A stretch of DNA of 64,000 bases from Legionella gratiana (lineage in GTDB: Bacteria > Pseudomonadota > Gammaproteobacteria > Legionellales > Legionellaceae), in contig NZ_LNYE01000022.1 of the NCBI RefSeq assembly GCF_001467695.1, positions 124,001-188,000 of the forward strand. The letters run 5' to 3'. Position 1 is the stretch's first letter; every line of letters begins with the position of its first letter. A program made the translations under genes and the position numbers. Of the stretch, positions 55,356 through 62,527 are shown one piece after another. Below the pieces are notes generated by a model. It was given only the letters and a program-made list of their open reading frames with translations. It searched no databases and had not been told where the DNA came from.

Positions 55356-56327
55356 TTAGATATGAAGCAAGTTAGCAGCATTTAAGTAACTTATTTTCAT
55401 TTTATCTTCATCATCCAATTGCACAGAATCGAGCCATTGGCTTGCTTTTAAGTTATCTTCGTAAGGGTAGTCAACAGAGAACATGATTCTATCTGTGCTA
55501 ACTGTGGAAATTGCATGCATCAAGGACGGAGTATCAAAGAAACCACTTGTTGTTAGGAATATATTAGTATTTAAATACTCTGTAATTGTTTTCTTACATT
55601 CTAATTTTTCACGCCAACCTTCTTCTTTTAACCGATGATCAAGTCGCCAAGCCCAAAATGCAAGCATTTCCCCCATGTGTCCAATGATAATTTTAAGGTT
55701 TGGATACCTATCAAAAAGTCCTGATAGCATTAAGCGCAAAACATGTTCGGCTGTTTCAATATGAAATCCCCATGTTGAGCCATGTAATGCTTGATAGGGT
55801 GAATAGGTAGCTACTCTTCCTTCAGGAATGCCTCTGGGATGTATATAAACCGGGATGTTATTGTCATGAATGTATCCCCAAAATTCATCATAAGCCTTGT
55901 CATCCAGATATTTTGCAGGTGTATAGTTACTGCTATCATATCCATTAATTAGGCAGCCAACGATTTCTTGAGCACCTTGAATGCGTTCAAGCTCATTGAT
56001 GGCAAGTTCTGGGGCATAAGTGGGGACGCAGGCAAAGGCACGAAATCGACTTGGGGATCGAGTAACACAGTCTATTAAGTAGTCATTCCACTTTTGGGCG
56101 CACGATTCTAATTGCGATGCCAGCGCTAATGATTGCAATCCTGGAGTCGTTACAGAGAGTACTGATAAGTCAATCCCCGCTTCATCCATACTCTCAACTC
56201 GTAGCTTATGTATCTCTTTTAAAGCAGCTAAATTTTGACTAAACTCGGGATGGCTTTTGTGTTCCAGAATTAAGTCTTGACCAGGAACAACAATCGCTTC
56301 TTCTAAAGCAATCCTTTTCATTTTCAA
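55356..56327 (-). CDS. amidohydrolase-family protein (decarboxylase-like)
   Basis: A 323-residue TIM-barrel metal enzyme of the amidohydrolase 2 (ACMSD/gamma-resorcylate decarboxylase) group. Metal-site candidates: Glu9 or 10 in RIALEEAIV, His in VYIHPRGIPEG near 178, IIIGHMGEMLAFWAWRLD near 224-241, and the Asp in FSVDYPYED near 295. The second N-terminal ligand position, His in many relatives, is Ala here. Aromatic-acid decarboxylase activity is the likeliest function, but substrate is open. ATG 56321 is a possible alternative start. Unlinked to any pathway genes in the window. Confidence 0.75.
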   Translation of the reverse strand: MKMKRIALEEAIVVPGQDLILEHKSHPEFSQNLAALKEIHKLRVESMDEAGIDLSVLSVTTPGLQSLALASQLESCAQKWNDYLIDCVTRSPSRFRAFACVPTYAPELAINELERIQGAQEIVGCLINGYDSSNYTPAKYLDDKAYDEFWGYIHDNNIPVYIHPRGIPEGRVATYSPYQALHGSTWGFHIETAEHVLRLMLSGLFDRYPNLKIIIGHMGEMLAFWAWRLDHRLKEEGWREKLECKKTITEYLNTNIFLTTSGFFDTPSLMHAISTVSTDRIMFSVDYPYEDNLKASQWLDSVQLDDEDKMKISYLNAANLLHI

Positions 56328-56392
56328 CCCGTTTTATTCATTAATATAGATAAGTCTAGTATATTATTTATGGAATAAAGAATATTTGTTCC

Positions 56393-56518
56393 ATGACTAG
56401 CCAAATTTATAAATCAAATGGTGTAAAAGGATTTTATCCTTTAATTGGCTTATCTGTTTTTGGAATGTTTGCTCGTGGTATGGCAATTAACCATGGTAAA
56501 AAATATATGATTCATTAA
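56393..56518 (+). CDS. possible small membrane protein or gene fragment
   Basis: A 41-codon frame, MTSQIYKSNGVKGFYPLIGL followed by SVFGMFARGMAINHGKKYMI. It has no ribosome site. The IYK..GVKGFY pattern faintly recalls the repeat ends of mitochondrial carrier proteins, of which Legionella has a known example (LncP), so it might be a relic. Evidence is thin and it may not be a gene. Confidence 0.25.
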   Translation: MTSQIYKSNGVKGFYPLIGLSVFGMFARGMAINHGKKYMIH

Positions 56519-56638
56519 TGAATAATGATAAATGTGAAACAAGTAATAAATTGTAGTTTTCAAAAAAATAATTTTTTGCGACATTTATCTTTGGGATCTA
56601 GAATTATCCAAATACCTTATAGTTTCAGGGATGAGATT

Positions 56639-57334
56639 ATGTGCTTTTCAGCTTCTGCTAGCTTTACTGCCGCTGGTGTTCTTTCTGCTGTTGGCATTTG
56701 TTCCTTATTAAAAGCACGCACCTATCCTTTATATCTGTTTGCTGTAACTCCTTTATTTTTTGCATTACAGCAGGCTTTAGAAGGTATTGTTTGGATTACT
56801 TTAATGCAAGGTGATTCTATTAGTCTTTTAAACAAAATAGGGGTTTATGGGTTTCTATTTTTCGCAGGTGTTTTTTGGCCAATTTGGTTATCAGGTTGTT
56901 TGTATCTTTTAGAAGATGATAAAAAACGTAAAAAATTACTCTTTATTGTTTTTATCATTGGTATTATTGCAGCAAGTAAAATTTTATTTCGATTAGTTGC
57001 TCATGAACATACGGCAGTGATTAGCGAACATCATATTAATTATCCTATGTTTGCATTAACTTATGAGATTACTTCCATTAAACGTGTTTTATATTCCTAT
57101 ACTCTTGATTTAATTTTAACGATGGCATACCTCATAGCAGTAATCGTTCCATTTTTTATTTCCAGTATTAGGGGGATGTGGATTATTGGTGCGGTAACGG
57201 CAATAGGTTTTATTGTCGCAGCAGTCTTTTATTCCTTAGCCTTCGGATCAGTTTGGTGTTTTTTTGGTGCCTTAGCAACAATTGCAATTTATTATGTAGT
57301 AGTGAACTATAATAATACGCATTTAAAGGGGTGA
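56639..57334 (+). CDS. DUF6629-like integral membrane protein
   Basis: A 231-residue membrane protein with about seven helices. The N-terminus MCFSASASFTAAGVLSAVGI is typical of a family annotated DUF6629, which begins MCFSA.ASF. A conserved-looking loop FALQQALEGIVWI near residues 40-52 and a His-rich loop HEHTAVISEHHINYP near 125-139 stand out. ATG 56639 is chosen because the upstream 38 codons are not membrane-like and family members start at MCFSA. No function is known. Confidence 0.7.
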   Translation: MCFSASASFTAAGVLSAVGICSLLKARTYPLYLFAVTPLFFALQQALEGIVWITLMQGDSISLLNKIGVYGFLFFAGVFWPIWLSGCLYLLEDDKKRKKLLFIVFIIGIIAASKILFRLVAHEHTAVISEHHINYPMFALTYEITSIKRVLYSYTLDLILTMAYLIAVIVPFFISSIRGMWIIGAVTAIGFIVAAVFYSLAFGSVWCFFGALATIAIYYVVVNYNNTHLKG

Positions 57335-57421
57335 TTTTAATATCATCATAGATCTCATATGAATCCAGGCTGGGCGAATCAATGACTGTTCTTTTTAAGA
57401 ATAAGGCTTTCCTAGCTTAGT

Positions 57422-57685
57422 TTAAAAACGCTGAACTGTTCCTTCTGTAGTATGTGTTTGTACTTGTTCTTGTTCGCTATTTTTTTCCTTAATAAAATTA
57501 AGCCGTTGTTTTAAATCACCTGTCGGATTGGCCTTCTTACTTATTGTGAGATTATCTATTTCAGTAACTAACTCAGCAGAATCCTTAAAGCCACCGTTAT
57601 CAATTTTCTTAACAATCTTATCAACATCCGATACATGGTGCCTATTCCAATGACCAGTAAAAAATCGTTTTATTGCACCCCACAA
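57422..57685 (-). CDS. small protein with TTG start and very strong ribosome site
   Basis: An 87-residue soluble protein, basic at the N-terminus (WGAIKRFFTGHWNRHH) and rich in Glu/Gln/Thr at the end (KEKNSEQEQVQTHTTEG). The frame opens at TTG 57685, and AAAGGAGGAG lies just upstream (57691-57700), an almost perfect anti-16S match; that makes a real gene with a rare start more likely than a chance frame. No family is recognised. The tail is compatible with a translocated substrate but this is speculative. Confidence 0.6.
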   Translation of the reverse strand: MWGAIKRFFTGHWNRHHVSDVDKIVKKIDNGGFKDSAELVTEIDNLTISKKANPTGDLKQRLNFIKEKNSEQEQVQTHTTEGTVQRF

Positions 57686-57690
57686 GTTAT

Positions 57691-57700
57691 CTCCTCCTTT
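57691..57700 (-). promoter_or_regulatory. consensus Shine-Dalgarno deciding a TTG start
   Basis: The complement of 57691-57700 reads AAAGGAGGAG, five bases before TTG 57685. It is the strongest ribosome site noticed in the window and fixes the start of the 87-residue protein. A TTG codon after such a strong site may set a constant, moderate translation level. Confidence 0.75.
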
Positions 57701-57886
57701 AGTATAGAACTGGATCCCGTATAAATGCCACGTATCCTACTTCGCTCATGATATAGGGGGAGTGAGAGCCACTATTATCACAAATAGCTAAGTTTTGCAT
57801 GAAACGAAAAAAGCATTGATTAATCCCCTAAGTGTCTGTAAATAGGCTATAATTTGATCCAGGAAAGGACATTAACAGGGATTATT

Positions 57887-58087
57887 ATGACTACTGGATT
57901 ATTAAATTTAATCGCCGTGATTGTTGTTTTTGGGGTGGTTTTATGGCTAATAGATACATTTATTCCTATGCCACCATCCATTAAAAGTCTGTTAAATGTA
58001 TTAGTGCTGATTATTTTAGTTATTTATATTTTACAGTTTTTTGGTTTGATTAAAACAATATTACCTATGATTAAAATTTTAAAATAA
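57887..58087 (+). CDS. Thivi_2564-like small membrane protein
   Basis: A 66-residue protein with two hydrophobic helices (LNLIAVIVVFGVVLWLIDTF and LNVLVLIILVIYILQFFGLI) joined by IPMPPSIKSL. The pattern VVLWLINxxIPM...IK.. is that of a small family annotated Thivi_2564, whose role is unknown. ATG 57887 is used; a start 11 codons upstream would add polar residues. TATAAT at 57848-57853 is a plausible -10 element. The gene stands alone. Confidence 0.7.
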   Translation: MTTGLLNLIAVIVVFGVVLWLIDTFIPMPPSIKSLLNVLVLIILVIYILQFFGLIKTILPMIKILK

Positions 58088-58171
58088 ATGCACTAACTTT
58101 ATCTTTTATAGGACAGCTGCAAGTTTTGGTTATTCTGTATTTAGGTGTTTCAGTGCAATTTAAAAATACAT

Positions 58172-58894
58172 TCATATGTTGCCCATTTTTTTATAAAGAA
58201 AAAAGGGTAGGCGAGTAATGATTGCCATAATTGCTCGCCAGAAGAAAGGATAATAGATCATTCTTTTGTTTTTACTTAGGGCCTTTAGGCAGGTTTTTGC
58301 ACAAGAATAGGGCGGTGCAGCATAAAAAACTCCAGGTACACCATAGGTTTGTTTTGTATCAATAAAGCCCAGTCGAGCTATAGTGATGTGCTGATTATTA
58401 GGCGCAGCCTGTTGTAAACCCTGTAGGTAAATTTCAATGCTTGCTTTACTCGCCCCATACAGACTGTTTTTGGCACGTCCACGACATGCGGCAACAGAGC
58501 TTAAAAACAATAAATGATATTCTTTTTGTGGGCGCTTGAAGTAAGAGTGGATAAGCAAGGTAGTGGTTAAAATGTTTGTTTTTATAAGTTGAGTAATTGT
58601 TTCTGCATTCAAATGCAAGTTATCGGTGCAATCACTGTGCGCCATAAACACATCGAGCTCACGCTCTTCATTTTGCAGAACTGTAAGTAATTTATCAACT
58701 TGCTGCGCTAGATCTACAAGGATTACATCACAGCGTACTTGATATCGCAGTCTGATATCATTCGCAATAATATTGAGCTGATTGATCTGACGTCCAACGA
58801 GTAATAATTGATGCCCAGATTGAGCTGCAATATGGGCAAATTTTTCCGCAATAATAGAGGATGCACCTACAACAAGCCATGTTCGTTGTCTCAT
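58172..58894 (-). CDS. short-chain dehydrogenase, DprE2-like
   Basis: A 240-residue SDR. The cofactor loop is VVGASSIIAEKFA near residues 8-20, an unusual TGxxxGIG variant close to that of DprE2 (decaprenylphosphoryl-2-keto-ribose reductase). The active-site Ser-Tyr-Lys are in LLFLSSVAAC and SLYGASKASIEIY near 137-165, and a C-terminal hydrophobic segment (FFWRAIMAIITRLPFFLY) may touch the membrane, as in DprE2. It overlaps the DprE1-like gene by four bases. Together they would epimerise a polyprenyl-phospho-sugar; the natural substrate here is unknown. Confidence 0.7.
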   Translation of the reverse strand: MRQRTWLVVGASSIIAEKFAHIAAQSGHQLLLVGRQINQLNIIANDIRLRYQVRCDVILVDLAQQVDKLLTVLQNEERELDVFMAHSDCTDNLHLNAETITQLIKTNILTTTLLIHSYFKRPQKEYHLLFLSSVAACRGRAKNSLYGASKASIEIYLQGLQQAAPNNQHITIARLGFIDTKQTYGVPGVFYAAPPYSCAKTCLKALSKNKRMIYYPFFWRAIMAIITRLPFFLYKKMGNI

Positions 58895-60177
58895 TTTATT
58901 ATCCCTAATCGTGTTGCGAGATCAGAATGCATAGTACATGCATGATGTTTTAGTGTTTCTGAAAACTGTTTATGGTTTTCATACATTTTTTTATATTGCG
59001 CTTCATTTAAAAGTAAATCTTTAGCTAAATAAATGCGACCATTTAGTTCTGTGATTAGTTGATTCATTATGGAAATGGTCTGTTTTGCGGCGGAATTATG
59101 AATAAAATCTACTGCTAGAGTAAAACCTGGTTTACAAAAAGACAGCAAACCTTCTCCAGATCGATTAAAAAATTTCAGTACTGCAAGCGTGGGTGTCGCA
59201 TTGTAAGTTCGCATTATTTGAATGAAACGCTCTAAGATTGTTGTTACATTCTCTGTGTCAAAAACCGCTTGAAATTGAATTAATCCTTTAGGGCCATACA
59301 GCCTATTCCAGTGCTTTATCTTATCAAGTGGATTATTAAATTGTTCGAGTGTGAGTTTTTCCTCTTCTTTTTTACTCTTAAAAAAATATCGATTAAATAA
59401 TTTCATGTTCCAAGACCTAATCAAAGAAAAAGGAATTTTAGGTACAGTATAAGGTTTATGTTCTTTAATATTAAAAGACTCACAGTGATTCGCTATAGAC
59501 AGGATGGCGTGTGGCATGGGGTTTAATAAATCAAGCCAAGCGACTTGATAATCATAATGAATTCCATCACTTAACATAAATTCAGTAAGTGCTCTTAGTG
59601 ATTGAAATTGCATGTGTTTTGCAGCAATAAACCGGGAGGCTTTTTTAAGACGGAGAGTAGCACGAGTAATAATACCAGTAAGTCCTAAGCCCGCGATTGT
59701 AGCGTGAAATAAATCGCTATTTTCGTTGCGGTTGCAGTGAATTTTATTATTAGCAATTAATAAATCAAAACTAATAAGATGATGTCCAAAACTACCTGCT
59801 TTATGATTGTTTTTTCCATGAACATCATGAGCGATCCCTCCTGCAACAGTAGCATGTACTGTGCCAGGGAGAACTGGAGGAATGAAATCGGGATGCAATA
59901 AAAATAAGTCTTTAAGTGGTACTCCACCTTGGCAGATAACAATCCCAGTTTGAGAATCAAAGTCAATAAAATGATTCAATCGTTCACTGTCGATAATATA
60001 ACCATTAGTATTAAAGCAACTGTCGTTATAGCTTAATCCTGAACCACGCACGAGTAGTTTTTGTTGCGGATTATGAGCGATATAATCCGCAAGCTGTTCT
60101 TCATTATCAGGTCGTAAGCAAAAAGATGGGCTTTTTCCACGGCTGAAATTAGAAAGAATTTGTTTTTTGCTATACAT
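58891..60177 (-). CDS. FAD-linked oxidase, DprE1-like
   Basis: A 428-residue VAO-type FAD oxidase closely patterned on DprE1, which oxidises the 2'-OH of decaprenylphosphoryl-ribose. RGSGLSYNDSC near residues 44-54, GTVHATVAGGIAHDVHGKNN near 92-111 and GSFGHH bind FAD; WNRLYGPKGLIQFQ lies near 290. The catalytic Lys386 is in IYLAKDL. The residue matching mycobacterial Cys387, the benzothiazinone target, is Ala355 in GFTLAVDF, exactly 31 residues before the Lys as in the mycobacterial enzyme. ATG 60177 is preferred to TTG 60192. A UbiA-type DPPR synthase is not nearby. Confidence 0.75.
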   Translation of the reverse strand: MYSKKQILSNFSRGKSPSFCLRPDNEEQLADYIAHNPQQKLLVRGSGLSYNDSCFNTNGYIIDSERLNHFIDFDSQTGIVICQGGVPLKDLFLLHPDFIPPVLPGTVHATVAGGIAHDVHGKNNHKAGSFGHHLISFDLLIANNKIHCNRNENSDLFHATIAGLGLTGIITRATLRLKKASRFIAAKHMQFQSLRALTEFMLSDGIHYDYQVAWLDLLNPMPHAILSIANHCESFNIKEHKPYTVPKIPFSLIRSWNMKLFNRYFFKSKKEEEKLTLEQFNNPLDKIKHWNRLYGPKGLIQFQAVFDTENVTTILERFIQIMRTYNATPTLAVLKFFNRSGEGLLSFCKPGFTLAVDFIHNSAAKQTISIMNQLITELNGRIYLAKDLLLNEAQYKKMYENHKQFSETLKHHACTMHSDLATRLGIIK

Positions 60178-60251
60178 TTCTAATGTCCGCAAATTAATCG
60201 GGATATTTAAGACTATAATTCATTTAGAAAACCATTGAAAAGAGAATTATC

Positions 60252-60479
60252 ATGAAAACTCTAATTGTCTTTTTAAGCTTCATTTTTTCGTGTTCTGTTT
60301 TTGCAGCAATTATTCCTCAAGATAGTTTGGGTGCGCAAAAATACGATAGATCTCAGTGTCTTAATAATACGACTCAAGATTGTATTAACTCCCAATGCTT
60401 GACGTCCGAGCAAATGGATTGCCAGGATAATTGCCGAAACATGGCACAAGCAAAATGTCAGCAAGAAATTAATGAGTAA
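60252..60479 (+). CDS. small secreted cysteine-rich protein
   Basis: A 75-residue protein with a Sec signal peptide (MKTLIVFLSFIFSCSVFAAI, cleavage near residue 19). The mature 56 residues hold six cysteines (QCLNN, DCINS, QCLTS, DCQD, NCRN, KCQQ), enough for three disulfides, and are rich in Gln and Asn. No family is recognised. It is read divergently from the DprE1-like gene and followed by two hairpins (60487-60552). It could be a small periplasmic or type II-secreted factor. Confidence 0.6.
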   Translation: MKTLIVFLSFIFSCSVFAAIIPQDSLGAQKYDRSQCLNNTTQDCINSQCLTSEQMDCQDNCRNMAQAKCQQEINE

Positions 60480-60486
60480 ATTTTTT

Positions 60487-60552
60487 GACTATGTTTTCTC
60501 AGGATTTTAACAATCCACATAGTCGAAATTTTGACAAGGTTTGCGTCAAAAT
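60487..60552 (+). terminator. two consecutive hairpins downstream of the cysteine-rich protein
   Basis: First: GACTATGT (60487-60494) with ACATAGTC (60517-60524), inner GGATT/AATCC. Second: ATTTTGAC (60528-60535) with GTCAAAAT (60545-60552), followed by a T-rich run at 60561. The first probably ends the upstream gene; the second may insulate the flagellar promoter. Confidence 0.6.
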
Positions 60553-60666
60553 CCAAGACATTTTATTTTTATAATGAGCTATCTCGAATCGTTTTAACTT
60601 GATGAATGACTTAAAGAATGGGCAGTATTTCGTGAAAGCTGCTGATTGTTATTCATCAGACTAGAG

Positions 60667-60683
60667 TTGGAACAGTTATTGCA
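60667..60683 (+). promoter_or_regulatory. sigma-54 (RpoN) promoter for fleN-fliA
   Basis: TTGGAACAGTTATTGCA has GG at 60669-60670 and GC at 60681-60682 exactly ten bases apart, the invariant -24/-12 spacing of sigma-54 promoters (consensus TGGCACG-N4-TTGCW). Predicted start of transcription is near 60694, 67 bases before fleN. RpoN with FleQ drives flagellar genes in Legionella, so the location is meaningful. Confidence 0.65.
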
Positions 60684-60760
60684 GGATATACGTCAAAGTA
60701 GTGAATTTGTGCAGAAATAGTGTATGAAAAAAGTACGATGATGTACTAGGAGAGAATATC

Positions 60761-61630
60761 ATGTCTAAAGAGAAGCAAAACATCAGTGATGAAGCTTCTG
60801 ACCTGAGAAATTTATCACATTCAAAACCTATTCAAGTCATAGCAGTTTCTGCCGGTAAAGGAGGAGTGGGCAAGAGCAATGTTGCTGTTAATCTAGCAGT
60901 CGGGTTAGCTCAACTTAATAAGAACGTAATGTTGCTTGATGCTGACCTAGGGTTAGCAAATATTGATATCATGCTGGGACTGCATGTTAAATACAATTTA
61001 TCACATGTGATTCGAGGAATTTGTCATTTAAGTGATGTTATCTTACCTGGACCTTATGGTCTTAGTGTTATTCCTGCAGCTTCGGGCACGGAGTTTATGA
61101 CTCAACTTTCTCCCCCAGAGTTAGCAGGGCTTATTGATGCATTTAATGAACTGACTGATGACTTAGATTATATGATTATTGATACGGCAGCTGGAATTTC
61201 TGATACTGTATTAAGCTTTATTCGTTCTTCACAAGAATTAATTGTAATTGTTTGTGATGAACCTACCTCTTTAACCGATGCATATGCTTTAATTAAAGTA
61301 ATGAATAAACGTTATGAATGGACTCGATTTCATATTTTGGCTAATATGGTGAGCAATGAGAAAGAAGGACGAGATTTATTTAATAAACTATTTAAAGTTT
61401 CTGAGCAATTTCTGGAGGTTCAGCTAGACTATTTAGGGGGGGTTCCATTCGATGTACATATACATAAAGCGATAAAAATACAAAAACCTGTGTTAATTGC
61501 TTATCCTGAATCTGCTTCTGCATTAGCACTAAAACGGTTGGCAGAAGAGATATCTGAATGGTCACCTAGTTCTTTATTAGGTGGTAATACCAGCTTCTTT
61601 TTAGAGCGTTTGATAACAGGTGAATTTTAA
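60761..61630 (+). CDS. fleN: flagellar number regulator FleN/FlhG (MinD-like ATPase)
   Basis: A 289-residue ParA/MinD ATPase that limits flagellar number, usually by restraining FleQ and working with FlhF. The deviant Walker A is AVSAGKGGVGKSNVAVNLAV near residues 28-47, then VMLLDADLGLANIDIMLGL near 55-73 and IIDTAAGISDTVLSFI near 137-152. Up to about 22 N-terminal residues precede the ATPase core, as in FleN. It starts with AGGAGAG upstream and overlaps fliA's possible early start. Its usual partner flhF is missing upstream, which is odd (see findings). Confidence 0.92.
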   Translation: MSKEKQNISDEASDLRNLSHSKPIQVIAVSAGKGGVGKSNVAVNLAVGLAQLNKNVMLLDADLGLANIDIMLGLHVKYNLSHVIRGICHLSDVILPGPYGLSVIPAASGTEFMTQLSPPELAGLIDAFNELTDDLDYMIIDTAAGISDTVLSFIRSSQELIVIVCDEPTSLTDAYALIKVMNKRYEWTRFHILANMVSNEKEGRDLFNKLFKVSEQFLEVQLDYLGGVPFDVHIHKAIKIQKPVLIAYPESASALALKRLAEEISEWSPSSLLGGNTSFFLERLITGEF

Positions 61631-61640
61631 GGAGATTATT

Positions 61641-62357
61641 GTGGATGCTTTGGCTGCTTATAGCAAAGTCAACCAGCAAATCCAAGAAACGCTGGTAAAA
61701 AATCATGCTTTGTTGGTTAAACGCATAGCTCACCACTTATTGGGACGCTTACCTCAAGGGATACAACTCGATGATTTAATCCAAGCTGGAATGCTTGGCT
61801 TGTTGGAGGCGGCGAGACATTACGATTCGTCAAAGGGTGCTTCATTTGAAACTTATGCAGGAATTCGTATAAGAGGCTACATACTTGACGAGGTACGACG
61901 TAATGATTGGGTCCCCCGTTCAGTACATCGAAATGCGCGACTGATTTCTGAAGCCGTTAAATATGTGGAGCATCGATTAGGAAGAGAGGCTAAGGATTCA
62001 GAGATTGCTGCGGAACTTGGTGTGTCACTGGAAGAATATCATGAAATGCTGCAAGATTCCGTCAGCAGCCATTTATATGGTTTTGAAGATTTAGGGGTTA
62101 CTGATGACGCACTACAAATAGATGAGGAATGTGCCTCTACTGAACCTCATGTCAATGTATTTCGTAATGACTTATTGAAACGTTTATCCGAAGTTATTCG
62201 TGGATTACCTCATAAAGAAAAAATGGTTTTGTCATTATATTATGAGCAGGATTTAAATTTAAAAGAAATTGGAGAGGTTATAGGAGTGAGTGAATCTCGT
62301 GTTTCACAAATTCTTAGCCAGGCAACACATCGTATAAAATCACGCTTACCGGAATAA
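61641..62357 (+). CDS. fliA: RNA polymerase sigma-28 factor FliA
   Basis: Flagellar sigma factor, which in Legionella also links to transmissive-phase traits. The 238 residues cover region 2 (LDDLIQAGMLGLLEAARHYD near 44-63, then FETYAGIRIRGYILDEVRRN), region 3 (RLGREAKDSEIAAELGVS) and region 4 (LSLYYEQDLNLKEIGEVIGV then SESRVSQILSQA). I choose GTG 61641, with AAGGAG seven bases ahead, over an upstream ATG at 61620 that overlaps fleN. No motAB follows. Expression is expected from the sigma-54 promoter at 60667. Confidence 0.94.
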   Translation: MDALAAYSKVNQQIQETLVKNHALLVKRIAHHLLGRLPQGIQLDDLIQAGMLGLLEAARHYDSSKGASFETYAGIRIRGYILDEVRRNDWVPRSVHRNARLISEAVKYVEHRLGREAKDSEIAAELGVSLEEYHEMLQDSVSSHLYGFEDLGVTDDALQIDEECASTEPHVNVFRNDLLKRLSEVIRGLPHKEKMVLSLYYEQDLNLKEIGEVIGVSESRVSQILSQATHRIKSRLPE

Positions 62358-62527
62358 ATGAAGGAAATTAGACTTAATACTAACTATCTATCAAATTTTT
62401 ATTCCTAGTTTTAATTAAATTTCATGCAAATAGATTTTTAAGCTCCCCTCAAATATTGGATTTAATTTTTTTCAACAAGTATATATAATTAGCACTTGGT
62501 AAATAGTTTTAAATTGAAACTTAGTTT

